A stretch of DNA of 64,000 nt from Bog-473 sp963828825 (GTDB taxonomy: Bacteria > Actinomycetota > Acidimicrobiia > Acidimicrobiales > RAAP-2), in assembly GCA_963828825.1 (NCBI GenBank), contig CAWHGF010000001.1:124001-188000 (forward strand), in the 5' to 3' direction. Position numbers and translations under genes: made by a program. Positions 9,484 to 18,132 of the stretch are shown piece after piece; positions within the stretch are counted from its first letter, which is position 1; every line of letters starts with the position of its first letter. Below the pieces are notes generated by a model, which saw only the letters and a list, made by a program, of their open reading frames with translations, did no database searches and was not told the DNA's origin.

Positions 9484-11742
9484 TTAGGTGGATTGCCTCT
9501 CCTCCTCACGGTCGGACGGAGCCTCGGCCCAGGACTGCAGGGGCCACCAATTCCAGGAGCCGAGGAGCACCACGGTCGATGGCACGACCAGCGTCCGGAC
9601 CAAGAAGGTGTCGAGGAGAATGCCCAGCGCCAGACCGGTCCCGATCTGGCGCACCTGCCCGGTCGTGGTCAGGGCGAGTACGCCGAACGTACCGGCCAGA
9701 ACCAGTCCGGCCGTCGTGACCGTCGTCCCCGTGGTTGCGAGCGCACGAGGGACCGCGGCCCGAAGGGGGAGCCCTGCCGCCTCCTCCTTGATCCTGCTCA
9801 TGACGAGGATGTTGTAGTCCTCTCCCAGAGCCATGATGAAGACAAACATGAAGAACGGCAGCGTGAAGTTGATTCCGAGCTGCCCGCCAATGGTCACGAA
9901 GATGAGCACGGCGAGGCCGAGCGACGCGGTGTAGGAGAGCACCACACTGGCGACGAGGTAGAGCGGTGCCACCACGCTGCGAAGCAACAGCCCGAGGAGC
10001 AAGGCGAGCACCAGTGCGACGATCGGCAGGATGTGTTCGACGTCCTGGCCCGAGATGGCGCTGACGTCGGCCGCGGCGGGTGCCTGGCCGGCCGCTCCCC
10101 ATTGCGTCGCCCCAACGGATCGAGCGACGCCGGACACCGTCGCACGCACGGACGGGACGGCCTGCATCGCCGCCGTGCTGCCCGCCGAGCCCGCCCGGAG
10201 CGCCGTCTGGAAGAGGACGGTGCGGCCGTCCTCCGTCACGTACTGCGCGGTCACCCGGTAGGCGGCGTAGAGCGGGGCAGCCAGACGACCCAGCGCCTTC
10301 CTGTACACCAGCGGCAGGCGCTGGGGTGGCCCGAGCGTGGCGTAGAGGCGGGCCACCGCTCGCGGCGGGAGGTAGCGTCCGCCGGCGTCGAGGGGTCCCG
10401 TCACCGAGGAGAAGCGCCCCGACGCCGAGAGCTCGGCCTGGGCTCGGTCGAGCAGGGAGGGGGCAGTCCATACCGAGGAGGGGAACCGGAACACGATGTC
10501 GGTGGCGCCTACGGCGATCTCACCGAAGTGGTCCGCCAGCACCTCCTGTCCCAGGCTCGAGTCCGAGCCGGCGATGGCTCCCCCGGGGTCGAAGCCGGAG
10601 GGCTCGTACCCGACCAGGAACGCGGAGAGCCCGCCGAGGATCAGCACCCCGCCGACGAGGGCGGTTACCGGCTGCCGCACGACACGGCTTGCGATTCGTC
10701 CCCAGACACCGGCACCCCCCGACCCTGACCGCACGCGCGACGGCCAGAACAGCCGGGGGCCGACGATGGAAAGCAGGGCCGGCAGCAGGGTGAGCTCGAC
10801 CAGCAGCACGGTGGCAATGCCGATGGCCAGGCCCGGGCCCACTCCGCGGTAGAGGCCGAAGCTGGCCAGCAGGAGGCTGAGGAGCGCGCAGATGACGGTC
10901 AGCGCTGAGAATGTGATGGAGGTCCCCACCCGAGCGCCAGCGGCGACGATCGCTTCGTCGGCGGGCATGCCGGTCGCCAAGTTCTCCCGGTATCGGAAGA
11001 GAAGGAAGAGGCCATAGTCGGTCCCCGCGCCGAGCACCAACGCCGTCAGAAGAAGCTGCAACAAGGAGGAGATGTCGACGCCGACGTGGGTCGACTCGGC
11101 GATGAGCGGCCCCGCCAGTGCGAGCGCGAGGCCTGCAGGTGCCAGCGCGACGAGTGGTGCAAGGACCGCACGGAACGCGAGCGTGAGGAGAAGAATGATG
11201 AGCAAAATCGTTCCCACGACCGCGACGGCCTCGGTGCGCGCCGCCGCAGCTTGCTGATCGACCAGGATCGGCAGCGAGCCAGTGAGGTGCAGCGAGAGCC
11301 GCGGGTCGCGCGGCACGCCGAACGCGTCGCGGACCGCGTTCACCGCGTCGCGCCCCGCACTGCCGCCTGCCGCGGTCGCGGCGGTGAAGCGCACCTGGGC
11401 GGTGTACGCCTGTCCATCGACCGAGACTGCACCTCCGCCCACGGAGACGATCAGTGGCGATTTCAGGGCGCGGTGCTCCACCACCTCGATCGCCGAGAGG
11501 TCGGCAGGCGTCAGGGGTCCAGCGGCGTCAGTGGCAACGAGCACGCCGGTCGCGCCACTCGGTGCCAGGAACGGGGCGGCCAACCTGGCTGCTGCGACGC
11601 TCGGCGCGTCGGCCGGGAGAAACGACGCGGTGTCATTGCGCACGACGCTCGCCAGTGAAGGGAGGAGCACGACGGAGGCGACGGTGACGGACACCCAGAA
11701 CGCCACGACCGGCCAGCGGTACCGGACCACCGTGCGCAGCAT
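9484..11742 (-). CDS. MMPL/RND-family membrane transporter
   Basis: Transporter of 752 residues with the duplicated MMPL layout: one N-terminal helix, a large extracytoplasmic domain, six helices with GAGTDYGLFLLFRYRE, then a second set ending with ALGEDYNILVMSRIKEE. The paired GTDY/GEDY motifs place the proton-relay Asp/Glu residues of the family. Such proteins export lipids or hydrophobic compounds using the proton gradient. ATG at 11742 (MLRTVVRYRW) is preferred because the first membrane helix follows directly; GTG at 11754 is an alternative. The gene converges on the sugar operon with 48 bases between. No regulator is adjacent. Confidence 0.88.
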   Translation of the reverse strand: MLRTVVRYRWPVVAFWVSVTVASVVLLPSLASVVRNDTASFLPADAPSVAAARLAAPFLAPSGATGVLVATDAAGPLTPADLSAIEVVEHRALKSPLIVSVGGGAVSVDGQAYTAQVRFTAATAAGGSAGRDAVNAVRDAFGVPRDPRLSLHLTGSLPILVDQQAAAARTEAVAVVGTILLIILLLTLAFRAVLAPLVALAPAGLALALAGPLIAESTHVGVDISSLLQLLLTALVLGAGTDYGLFLLFRYRENLATGMPADEAIVAAGARVGTSITFSALTVICALLSLLLASFGLYRGVGPGLAIGIATVLLVELTLLPALLSIVGPRLFWPSRVRSGSGGAGVWGRIASRVVRQPVTALVGGVLILGGLSAFLVGYEPSGFDPGGAIAGSDSSLGQEVLADHFGEIAVGATDIVFRFPSSVWTAPSLLDRAQAELSASGRFSSVTGPLDAGGRYLPPRAVARLYATLGPPQRLPLVYRKALGRLAAPLYAAYRVTAQYVTEDGRTVLFQTALRAGSAGSTAAMQAVPSVRATVSGVARSVGATQWGAAGQAPAAADVSAISGQDVEHILPIVALVLALLLGLLLRSVVAPLYLVASVVLSYTASLGLAVLIFVTIGGQLGINFTLPFFMFVFIMALGEDYNILVMSRIKEEAAGLPLRAAVPRALATTGTTVTTAGLVLAGTFGVLALTTTGQVRQIGTGLALGILLDTFLVRTLVVPSTVVLLGSWNWWPLQSWAEAPSDREEERQST

Positions 11743-11938
11743 CGTCGGGAGCACATGTGGAACCCTACGGTTCGCCTCATGCGCTGGAGGCCCAGGCGGG
11801 GCCAGCTCGCGCGCCATTCGCAGAAAATTGAAATTCGTAAGCATATGAGGGGCGCCGGGTCGAGGCCCCAACAATACGATTCGACCGTGCGCGCTCCGGG
11901 CGGCTTCAGTCGATTGACGGTCGTCGCACTGGACACCT

Positions 11939-12373
11939 TCATCGCCCTGCGCGGACGGCACCGTGGTGGTGGGAGCCAACGATCCGTACGAGTACGCCTT
12001 CACTCCTTCGGGCAGGCTGAAGTGGCGAGTCCTCCGGGGCACGCAGTCGTACCCCTCCCCATCGGTGAGTCCGGACGGAAACACCTACTTCGGCGGGAAC
12101 ACCGGAAAGCTCCAGGTCGTCCGGATGTCGACCGGGAGGGCAGTGACCACCGACAAAGGGTTGCAGGGCCTCTGGGCAGCTCAGGTCGTCGACGCGCACG
12201 GAAACGTCTACTTCGGCACACAGGGCGCCCAGGTCTACGGATAATCCCCTTCGGGCCACCTCCTCTTCGACCTCCCGGTCAGCGGGCCCACAGATGGCTA
12301 TCCGGCCATGACGGCCAGCGGCGTGCTCATCGTCGGAGACGAGAAGGGCACCCTCTACGCGGTCGGAGGCTGA
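11939..12373 (+). pseudogene. Broken PQQ-like beta-propeller fragment
   Basis: The frame reads blades of a PQQ/YWTD-like propeller: ADGTVVVGAND, SPDGNTYFGGNTGKL, DAHGNVYFGT and, after an in-frame TAA at 12242-12244, GVLIVGDEKGTLYAVGG and a final TGA. The family normally has six to eight blades and a secretion signal. Here only about three remain and no start region is visible upstream, so both truncation and a nonsense mutation have occurred. The frame is the same on both sides of the stop. Confidence 0.7.
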
Positions 12374-12427
12374 GATCGGATCGACCAGGCCGCTCGAGCC
12401 TGGCTGATTCCGAGATTGAAGCTGACT

Positions 12428-12631
12428 TCAGCTTGATTCGGTCATGCCTCTTCGGTGATGTCGAGCGGCCCAGGCAAAACACGCTAAACCCGCCACGACC
12501 ACCACCGTTCCGATAACCGCCCACTTGCCCTGCCCGCTCATACCCGAACCCTGAATGACCTTGGTTCCTTGGAGGATCCAAACCGTGCCGACCGCACAGA
12601 GCACAATCCCGATGCCCGCTCGTACCCACAT
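12428..12631 (-). CDS. Small two-helix membrane protein
   Basis: Protein of 67 residues with two hydrophobic helices, AGIGIVLCAVGTVWILQG and WAVIGTVVVVAGLACF, joined by a short GKW loop, with a basic tail. The pattern (a GxVWxLQG first helix, then a GxxxWAxIG second helix) recurs in short actinobacterial membrane proteins of unknown function. The ATG at 12631 has a GGAG five bases upstream; a GTG at 12652 is also possible. It stands alone between the propeller remnant and the molybdenum cluster. Confidence 0.6.
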   Translation of the reverse strand: MWVRAGIGIVLCAVGTVWILQGTKVIQGSGMSGQGKWAVIGTVVVVAGLACFAWAARHHRRGMTESS

Positions 12632-12829
12632 CGTGTACTCCATTCCCGACACAATGACCGCGATGACGCCGTTGTTCTGCCAGCCGATGGTAGTTCCCGG
12701 TAGGTCAACGATCCATTGAAATACGGTTTACCCACCGAGAAAGATTGCCGAGTTGTCACGTCACTGAGAAGCCAACACATCGACACACATCAAGGTATGG
12801 GGCGGTGCCGCCGTGTATCCGTGTGCCCA

Positions 12830-12835
12830 TAGGCT
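12830..12835 (+). promoter_or_regulatory. Probable -10 box of a leaderless transcript
   Basis: TAGGCT fits TANNNT and lies exactly six bases before the GTG at 12842, so the transcript may start at the initiation codon. No convincing -35 box is seen and no Shine-Dalgarno precedes the gene. Confidence 0.4.
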
Positions 12836-12841
12836 GGCCCG

Positions 12842-13576
12842 GTGTCAGCCAAGCACACCGGGACGAGTCGCCAGGTACCACAGCAACCGGTGGCAGTAGG
12901 ACGTCGGGTCTTTCTCGGTCTCGTGGGTCTGGGTGCTGCCGGCATCGTGTTCGGCGCCAAGGTGCAGAACGTCCTGGGCAACGTGGTCGGTTCAGCGCTA
13001 GGGGGTTTGCTGCCGCTTGGCGACCACTTCCGCATTTACTCGATCTCCGAGACGTTCCCAGTCATCCCACGTTCTGAATACCGGCTCGAGGTCACCGGTC
13101 TCGTCGACCAGCCCCGGACATACACGATCGACGATCTCGAGTCGATGCCACGTACCTCGTTCGTGAAGGATTTTCACTGTGTCACCGGCTGGTCTGTCCC
13201 CATGGTCCATTGGGAAGGTGTGCGCCTCTCCGAGATCCTCGATGCCGTAGGTGTGCAGAGGACGGCGGTCGCGCTGACCTTCGAGTCCTACGACGGTGCC
13301 GACTCCGAGAGTCTGACGCTCGATCAGGCGCGTCTGCCCGACGTCATTGTGGCGTACCGCATGCTCGGCGCCCCCGTCACCACTGAGCACGGAGGCCCGG
13401 TGCGGCTCTATGTCGCTCCCATGTTCGGCTACAAATCGCTCAAGTGGTTGTCCGCTATCAAGGTTGTGGACCAAGTGGTCCCCGGCTATTGGGAGGAGAA
13501 CGGCTATCCCCTCAACGGATGGATCGACGGATCGACCGGTGCGACCGATCCATCCTTGACCGAAGGGGCGACGTGA
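12842..13576 (+). CDS. Exported sulfite-oxidase-fold molybdopterin oxidoreductase
   Basis: Protein of 244 residues. Twin arginines at 21-22 (GRRVFLGLVGLGAAG) followed by a hydrophobic stretch make a Tat-type signal or anchor. The Oxidored_molyb domain follows, with the Mo-ligating Cys113 in FHCVTGWSVP and EHGGPVRLYVAPMFGYKSLK near the pterin site. It lacks a C-terminal Mo-co dimerisation domain, so it is MsrP/YedY-like rather than a full sulfite oxidase. The next gene overlaps it (GTGA) and encodes a b-type cytochrome, its probable membrane electron partner. Reduction of oxidised sulfur compounds or oxidation of sulfite are both possible. Confidence 0.88.
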   Translation: MSAKHTGTSRQVPQQPVAVGRRVFLGLVGLGAAGIVFGAKVQNVLGNVVGSALGGLLPLGDHFRIYSISETFPVIPRSEYRLEVTGLVDQPRTYTIDDLESMPRTSFVKDFHCVTGWSVPMVHWEGVRLSEILDAVGVQRTAVALTFESYDGADSESLTLDQARLPDVIVAYRMLGAPVTTEHGGPVRLYVAPMFGYKSLKWLSAIKVVDQVVPGYWEENGYPLNGWIDGSTGATDPSLTEGAT

Positions 13577-14232
13577 CGCACGCCGTCGCAGCTCGTCCAC
13601 GCGTCACGGAGCGGATCGTGCGGTTCGACGCGGTGCAACGTGCCGCGCATTGGGCCAATGCGGTGCTGTTCGGCATCCTGATGGCGACGGCGCTGCCCCT
13701 GTACTTCGGGTCCATTGCCAGTGTGGTCGGCCGCCGTGCCCTGGTGGAGGAGATCCACCTGTGGGCGGGTATCGCGCTGCCGGTGCCGCTCCTCGTCACC
13801 ATCCTGGGACCTTGGGGAGCCCAGTTCCGTCGTGACCTCCGCCGGATCAATATCTGGACGAGGGACGAGGTGACCTGGCTGAAGGCGCTGGGGCGGAAGG
13901 CCCCCCAGGTCGTCGACAAGTTCAATCCCGGCCAGAAGCTCAACGCCATCTTCATTGGCGCTGCCATCGTGGTCATGCTCGCTACCGGCGCCATGTTGAA
14001 GTGGTTCCGCTTCTTTCCGGTCGATTGGCGGACCGGTGCCACGTTCGTCCATGACGTGTTCGCCTTCGCGATCTTTATAGTTGTCGCCGGTCACGTGCTC
14101 TTCGCCCTCGCCCACCCCCAATCGCTGCGCTCCATGATCACAGGCTGGGTCACCAAGGCGTGGGCCGCCCGCCACGCGCCGGGCTGGTTGGCCGAAGAGG
14201 AATCGAAAGCGGAGCCCGATACGGTGCCCTGA
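13573..14232 (+). CDS. Cytochrome b subunit (FdnI/YedZ-like)
   Basis: Membrane cytochrome b of 219 residues with four helices. Likely heme ligands are the histidines in QRAAHWANA, EEIHLWAG, FVHDVFAF and AGHVLFALAHP, the pattern of formate-dehydrogenase gamma and thiosulfate-reductase cytochromes. It starts at a GTG inside the stop of the Tat-exported molybdoenzyme, so the two should be made in fixed ratio. It would pass electrons between menaquinol and the exported Mo subunit. Its sequence motifs differ from the cytochrome domain fused to the SUOX enzyme at 3598. Confidence 0.85.
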   Translation: MTHAVAARPRVTERIVRFDAVQRAAHWANAVLFGILMATALPLYFGSIASVVGRRALVEEIHLWAGIALPVPLLVTILGPWGAQFRRDLRRINIWTRDEVTWLKALGRKAPQVVDKFNPGQKLNAIFIGAAIVVMLATGAMLKWFRFFPVDWRTGATFVHDVFAFAIFIVVAGHVLFALAHPQSLRSMITGWVTKAWAARHAPGWLAEEESKAEPDTVP

Positions 14233-14282
14233 TGCGGAGTGGACATTCTGTGCTGACTCCGCGTCCGGCAGATCGCACTTGC

Positions 14283-14288
14283 TACCTT
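14283..14288 (+). promoter_or_regulatory. Probable -10 box of a leaderless transcript
   Basis: TACCTT fits TANNNT and ends five bases before the GTG at 14294. With no ribosome binding site upstream, a leaderless mRNA for the Mop regulator is likely. Confidence 0.35.
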
Positions 14289-14293
14289 GTGGC

Positions 14294-14695
14294 GTGCCCC
14301 AGTACCGGATCGGCCAAGCGGCGAAGTTGCTGGGAGTGAGCACCGACACCATGCGGCGGTGGGCCGACGCGGGACGGGTGAAGACGATGCAGGCGTCCGG
14401 AGGCAGGCGCCTCGTGGACGGGGCGGACCTTGCTCGGTTGGCCGTCGAACTCGCCGGTGAGCAGGCTCGCGACCGGCCCCGGGGGCAGTCGGCCCGAAAT
14501 CGCTTTCGAGGGATCGTGACCCGCGTGTCCAAGGACGGCGTTGCGGCCCAAGTGGAAGTGCAATCGGGCCCCCACCGTTTTGTGGCGTTGATCACCCGCG
14601 AGGCGGCCGATGAGCTGGAGCTGGAGCCCGGCATGATCGCCGACACCGTGGTCAAGGCAACCAACGTGGGGATCGAGGTACCCGAGGAGTCCTGA
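14294..14695 (+). CDS. MerR-type HTH protein with molybdate-binding Mop/TOBE domain
   Basis: Protein of 133 residues. An excisionase/MerR-like helix-turn-helix (YRIGQAAKLLGVS...TMRRWADAG) fills the first 45 residues, and a TOBE/Mop domain (ARNRFRGIVTRV to VVKATNVGIEV) fills the last 65. Mop domains bind molybdate or tungstate, so this is a metal-responsive regulator analogous to ModE but with a different HTH. GTG at 14294 is preferred to an upstream TTG because it sits just before the HTH. It lies between two Mo enzyme genes and modBC. The inverted repeat upstream of modA (17495-17523) is a candidate binding site. Confidence 0.85.
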   Translation: MPQYRIGQAAKLLGVSTDTMRRWADAGRVKTMQASGGRRLVDGADLARLAVELAGEQARDRPRGQSARNRFRGIVTRVSKDGVAAQVEVQSGPHRFVALITREAADELELEPGMIADTVVKATNVGIEVPEES

Positions 14696-14708
14696 TCGAC
14701 CCCCCCGC

Positions 14709-16547
14709 TCAGCGGCTGCTGATGAAATCGGAGTCTGACCGCTCGTACGGCCACACATTTATCGCCTCGCTCGGGAGGTCGACGTGACATCTGTCGCCGA
14801 TCTCGAACCTGCCTCGCTCCGTCGTGCGAGCGTGGATCTCGAGTCCCCGGCCGATCGAGATGAACAGGTCAACCGCGATCCCGACGTCGACAACATCGGT
14901 GAAGGAACCCGAGAGTCCCCCCGTGTCGAGGAGGGTGACGCGCTCGGGCCTGATGCTCCACAGCACGGGGGTTCCGGGAGTCATCTCGCTCGTCGAGGCG
15001 GCGATCTTGACGCCTCCAGCATCGATCCACCCATCTGTATCGACCACCGCCGTGTGCAGGTTGGCGATGCCGAGCAAGCGTGCCACCTCGGGCGACGAGG
15101 GGCGCGTGAAGAGATCCCTGGTCGATCCTGACTGCAGCGCACGGCCGTCAGAGATCACTATGACCTCGTCAGCCAGAAACGCCGCCTCCTCGGGGTCATG
15201 GGTGACCAACACGGTGGCCAAGCCGGTGTCGTGCTGCAGTCGGCGGAGCTCGCGTCGCAGTTCGAATCGAACTGGCGCATCGAGCGCCGAGAACGGCTCG
15301 TCGAGCAAAAGGAGCTCTGGCGATCGACACAGCGCCTGGGCCAGTGCGACCCGCTGGCGCTGGCCACCGGAGATCTGGTCCGGGTAGCGGTCCTGCAGTC
15401 CGTCGAGGCGAAGGTGGTCGAGCCAGTACGCGGCCCGGCCCGGCGTGGCGCCCTCGGCAAAGAGGAGGTGCTGCCACACGGTGAGATGCGGGTAGAGGGA
15501 GAACCCCTGGGCCACATAGCCGACCTGACGGGACTCGACTGCGATGCGTTCCACCGATCGCCCGCCGTACCAGACCGATCCGGGGGCCGAGCCGTTGAGC
15601 CCAGCCAGACTCCGCAGGAGAGCGGACTTGCCCGAGCCCGAGGGACCAAGAATAGCCAGCCTGCTTCCGCCGGACCGGTGTGACAGGGAAAGCTTGAACG
15701 TCCCGATGCGGTAGTCGATGTCGAAGGTGACCGGTGCCGGCGGGGCGGCGGAGGGAGATTCGGGTGCCGGCACGCGCACTGGGCGAGCCGCGTGGCGCCG
15801 TGGCGTGATGCGGCCGAGCATGATCACCACGGCGGCGACGGCGAGAGCGAGGGCGGTCGGAGCCAGGGTCGTTGGCAGGCCGATCCCGCTGAACTGGTTG
15901 TAGGTGTAGACCGGCAGGGAGAACGGGTGGTAGGCGAGGATGATGACCGCCCCGTACTCACCGAAGGCGCGCAGCCATGCCAGGACCATGCCGGCGCGGA
16001 TTCCCGGTGCGGCCAGCGGGAGAGCCACGAGACGGAACCGCGAGAGCTCCGAGTGGCCGAGCGTGGCGGCCATGTCGAGCGTGGCCGGGTCGATGCTCCC
16101 GAACGCCGACCTGGCGGCCACGATGAGGAAGGGGGCCGCGCAGAAGGTCTGGGCAAGGACGATGCCGGCCAGGGAGTTGGTCAAGTGCCCGCCGAACAGT
16201 TCACCGAGGAACGTGTAGGGCCCCACCAGGTAGATCAGCAGGATCCCGCTCATCAAGGGAGGCAGCGCCAGGGGGAGGAGCACGACGAGCCCGATAAGTG
16301 AGGTCAGCCGGCCGGGAGAACGGGCCAGGACGTAGGCCAGTGGGACACCGAGGAGCGTGATGAGCGCCAGCGAAATCGTGGCGCTCTCGAGCGATACGAA
16401 GAGGGACGGGAACAGGCCCGGCACGTGGAAGCCGCGACCTGGAGAACTGAGAAAGCGGAGAGCGAAGGCGACGAGCGGGACCGCGAGGTAGACGACGATG
16501 AGGCCGCCCAACCACGGGAGGGGGCTCCGCAGTCCCCCCCTGGTCAT
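14709..16547 (-). CDS. modBC: Fused molybdate/tungstate ABC permease-ATPase
   Basis: Single polypeptide of 612 residues joining ModB and ModC. Residues 1-250 are a BPD_transp_1 permease with about six helices and the EAA-like loop MAATLGHSELSRFRLVALPL. After a Pro/Ala-rich linker comes an ATPase with Walker A GPSGSGKS, signature SGGQRQR, Walker B ELLLLDEP and the H-loop LVTHDPEE, then a C-terminal TOBE-like region. In most bacteria modB and modC are separate genes. The start ATG overlaps the modA stop (ATGA). It imports oxyanion delivered by ModA to feed cofactor synthesis. Confidence 0.9.
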   Translation of the reverse strand: MTRGGLRSPLPWLGGLIVVYLAVPLVAFALRFLSSPGRGFHVPGLFPSLFVSLESATISLALITLLGVPLAYVLARSPGRLTSLIGLVVLLPLALPPLMSGILLIYLVGPYTFLGELFGGHLTNSLAGIVLAQTFCAAPFLIVAARSAFGSIDPATLDMAATLGHSELSRFRLVALPLAAPGIRAGMVLAWLRAFGEYGAVIILAYHPFSLPVYTYNQFSGIGLPTTLAPTALALAVAAVVIMLGRITPRRHAARPVRVPAPESPSAAPPAPVTFDIDYRIGTFKLSLSHRSGGSRLAILGPSGSGKSALLRSLAGLNGSAPGSVWYGGRSVERIAVESRQVGYVAQGFSLYPHLTVWQHLLFAEGATPGRAAYWLDHLRLDGLQDRYPDQISGGQRQRVALAQALCRSPELLLLDEPFSALDAPVRFELRRELRRLQHDTGLATVLVTHDPEEAAFLADEVIVISDGRALQSGSTRDLFTRPSSPEVARLLGIANLHTAVVDTDGWIDAGGVKIAASTSEMTPGTPVLWSIRPERVTLLDTGGLSGSFTDVVDVGIAVDLFISIGRGLEIHARTTERGRFEIGDRCHVDLPSEAINVWPYERSDSDFISSR

Positions 16548-17464
16548 CGGGAGAGGAGTTCCTTCAGGTCCTCGGGCACGGTGGATTTCCCGCTGACTTC
16601 GGGGGGGGCGATCGCCACGATGCCGTTCTTCTCGAGGATCCGCTGCCCGGTCTTGCCCAAGACGAAGGCCACGAAGGCGCGGGCGGCCGCTTCATGCGGC
16701 GCACGGTTGAGGACCGTCAAGGTGTAGACGCCGGCGAGCTCCGTTCCGGTAAGCGGAACCGTCTTGATGTCCGCCGCGGCCGCCTCGACCCCGTAGAAGA
16801 ACCCCGCATCGAGCTGACCGGCCTGAAGCTGCCCGACGAGCGACGTCTCGGGGTAGACGTTCGACGTCGACGTCGCGATGGCCTTGAGGTCGGGGATGTG
16901 GTGCGTCTTGGCCGCCTGGTCGAGAGCCGTGACGGCCAGGACACCCTTCGGGTCGGTCGCGGGGTCGGTGCGACCGATCAGAAATCCGGGCTGGTCGATG
17001 ACGTCGTACCACGGCTTGGTCCTGAGGTCGTCGGCGAACTTGCTGCTGGGGTTGTAACCCAGAACCAGGGGCGACGAACCGAATGACGCGTACCACGAGA
17101 CCCAGTTCCCGTTGGCCGATCCCTCGAGGGTCTTGTTGACCGCCGGCGACGCGCTGATGAACACGTCACCTTGGAGCGTGCCTCCCCTGATGCCGGTGGC
17201 GATCGCGTCCGAGCCCATCGAGGTGTCGTTGAGCGTGTACCCCGTGGCTTGTTGGAAGGCGGGTCCCACCTGCTGCTGTAAGAGGTCCTGCAATGAGCCT
17301 GCGGACAGCACGTCGACCGGGCCCGAGGCTGGGCGGCTGGCGGCAGCGGAGACAGGGCCCAGCATGGTCGGCACACAGAGGCCCAGCGAGGCTGCGGCTG
17401 CGGAGGTGATCCAACGGAGCCGCGCTGCCCTGGTTCTTTTCCGCCCGGAGCACCGAGTCGCCAT
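16544..17464 (-). CDS. modA: Molybdate/tungstate-binding protein
   Basis: Extracytoplasmic solute-binding protein of 306 residues. A basic N-terminus and a hydrophobic stretch ending near AAASRPAS form a signal peptide. The mature part starts VDVLSAGSLQDLLQQQ, with the Ser-rich oxyanion-binding start of ModA/WtpA proteins, and includes SMGSDAIATGIRGG and GDVFISASP. SAGSL and the overall pattern lean to the WtpA/archaeal-type branch, so tungstate selectivity cannot be excluded. First gene of modA-modBC, with an inverted repeat 30 bases upstream of its start. Confidence 0.88.
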   Translation of the reverse strand: MATRCSGRKRTRAARLRWITSAAAASLGLCVPTMLGPVSAAASRPASGPVDVLSAGSLQDLLQQQVGPAFQQATGYTLNDTSMGSDAIATGIRGGTLQGDVFISASPAVNKTLEGSANGNWVSWYASFGSSPLVLGYNPSSKFADDLRTKPWYDVIDQPGFLIGRTDPATDPKGVLAVTALDQAAKTHHIPDLKAIATSTSNVYPETSLVGQLQAGQLDAGFFYGVEAAAADIKTVPLTGTELAGVYTLTVLNRAPHEAAARAFVAFVLGKTGQRILEKNGIVAIAPPEVSGKSTVPEDLKELLSR

Positions 17465-17494
17465 GCTGACACGGTAACAAAGCCGATGGGCATT

Positions 17495-17523
17495 TACGGC
17501 GGATTAGATTGATTTACGCCGTA
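17495..17523. promoter_or_regulatory. Inverted repeat upstream of modA
   Basis: TACGGCG (17495-17501) and CGCCGTA (17517-17523) are perfect inverted repeats separated by 15 bases, so the half-sites are two helical turns apart. It sits in the intergenic gap between modA, which reads away from it, and the end of moaC. Its location fits an operator for modA-modBC, and the Mop-domain regulator at 14294 is the obvious candidate ligand-responsive protein. The pairing of site and protein is an inference. Confidence 0.5.
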
Positions 17524-17565
17524 CCTGCGGTCTATCATGCGATTTGGCCTGGCTGATGCGGATTA

Positions 17566-18132
17566 TCACCCCGCAGTCCCGGCAAGCCCGGGCGAGGCTG
17601 TCTCCTGGTTCCGTAGGGCGTCCGGTTCGCTCCGTTGCCAGTCTCCGGACCTCCCGCCCGACTTGTGCCAGAGGGTGAGATCCTCCACCGACACCTCGGG
17701 GTCGAGCTCAAGCAACGAGCACACCAGCGTGAGCCCCGCAACGGCACAGGCAGTGAGGGCCTCCATCTCCACCCCCGTGCGTTCGACGATCTCGGTGATG
17801 GCCGTGATTTCGATCCGATGCGTGGACACCTCCACGTCCACTGCTACACGGTCGAGCCGGATCGAGTGGCAGAGAGGCACGAGAGAGGAGGTCTGTTTGG
17901 CACCCTGGATGCCGGCGACGCGTGCCGCCTCGACCGGTTCCAACCCGTTACTCGCGCGACCGAGTGCCGCGACGGCATCGACCGTGGTGACGACAGCACA
18001 GCGCGCCACGGCCACTCTGCGTGTCAGAGGTTTGGCGGTGACGTCGACCATTCGGGCGCGGCCTCGTTCGTCGAGGTGAGTGAGGGTCCCTGCAGCCGGT
18101 ATCCGGCCCTCCGGTTGGGTGGTCACGTGCAC
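17566..18132 (-). CDS. moaC: Cyclic pyranopterin monophosphate synthase
   Basis: MoaC, 188 residues. Converts the MoaA product (3',8-cyclo-GTP) to cyclic pyranopterin monophosphate in the cytoplasm. Recognised from RMVDVTAKPLTRR, GAKQTSSLVPLCHSI (the catalytic Lys/His loop) and GVEMEALTACAVAGLTL. A C-terminal tail of about 25 residues extends past the usual end. The GTG start overlaps the last codons of moaD, so the two are translationally coupled. Another GTG six bases downstream is possible. Confidence 0.92.
   Translation of the reverse strand: MHVTTQPEGRIPAAGTLTHLDERGRARMVDVTAKPLTRRVAVARCAVVTTVDAVAALGRASNGLEPVEAARVAGIQGAKQTSSLVPLCHSIRLDRVAVDVEVSTHRIEITAITEIVERTGVEMEALTACAVAGLTLVCSLLELDPEVSVEDLTLWHKSGGRSGDWQRSEPDALRNQETASPGLAGTAG

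Noticed and set aside
9432..9719. ATG overlapping the epimerase stop and reading into the MMPL region
   Set aside because: Only the first 17 or so codons lie outside the MMPL gene and they match nothing I recognise; kept as a note on possible operon truncation.
9463..10728. Long open frame antisense to the MMPL gene
   Set aside because: Composition typical of an antisense shadow; the minus strand shows duplicated RND motifs.
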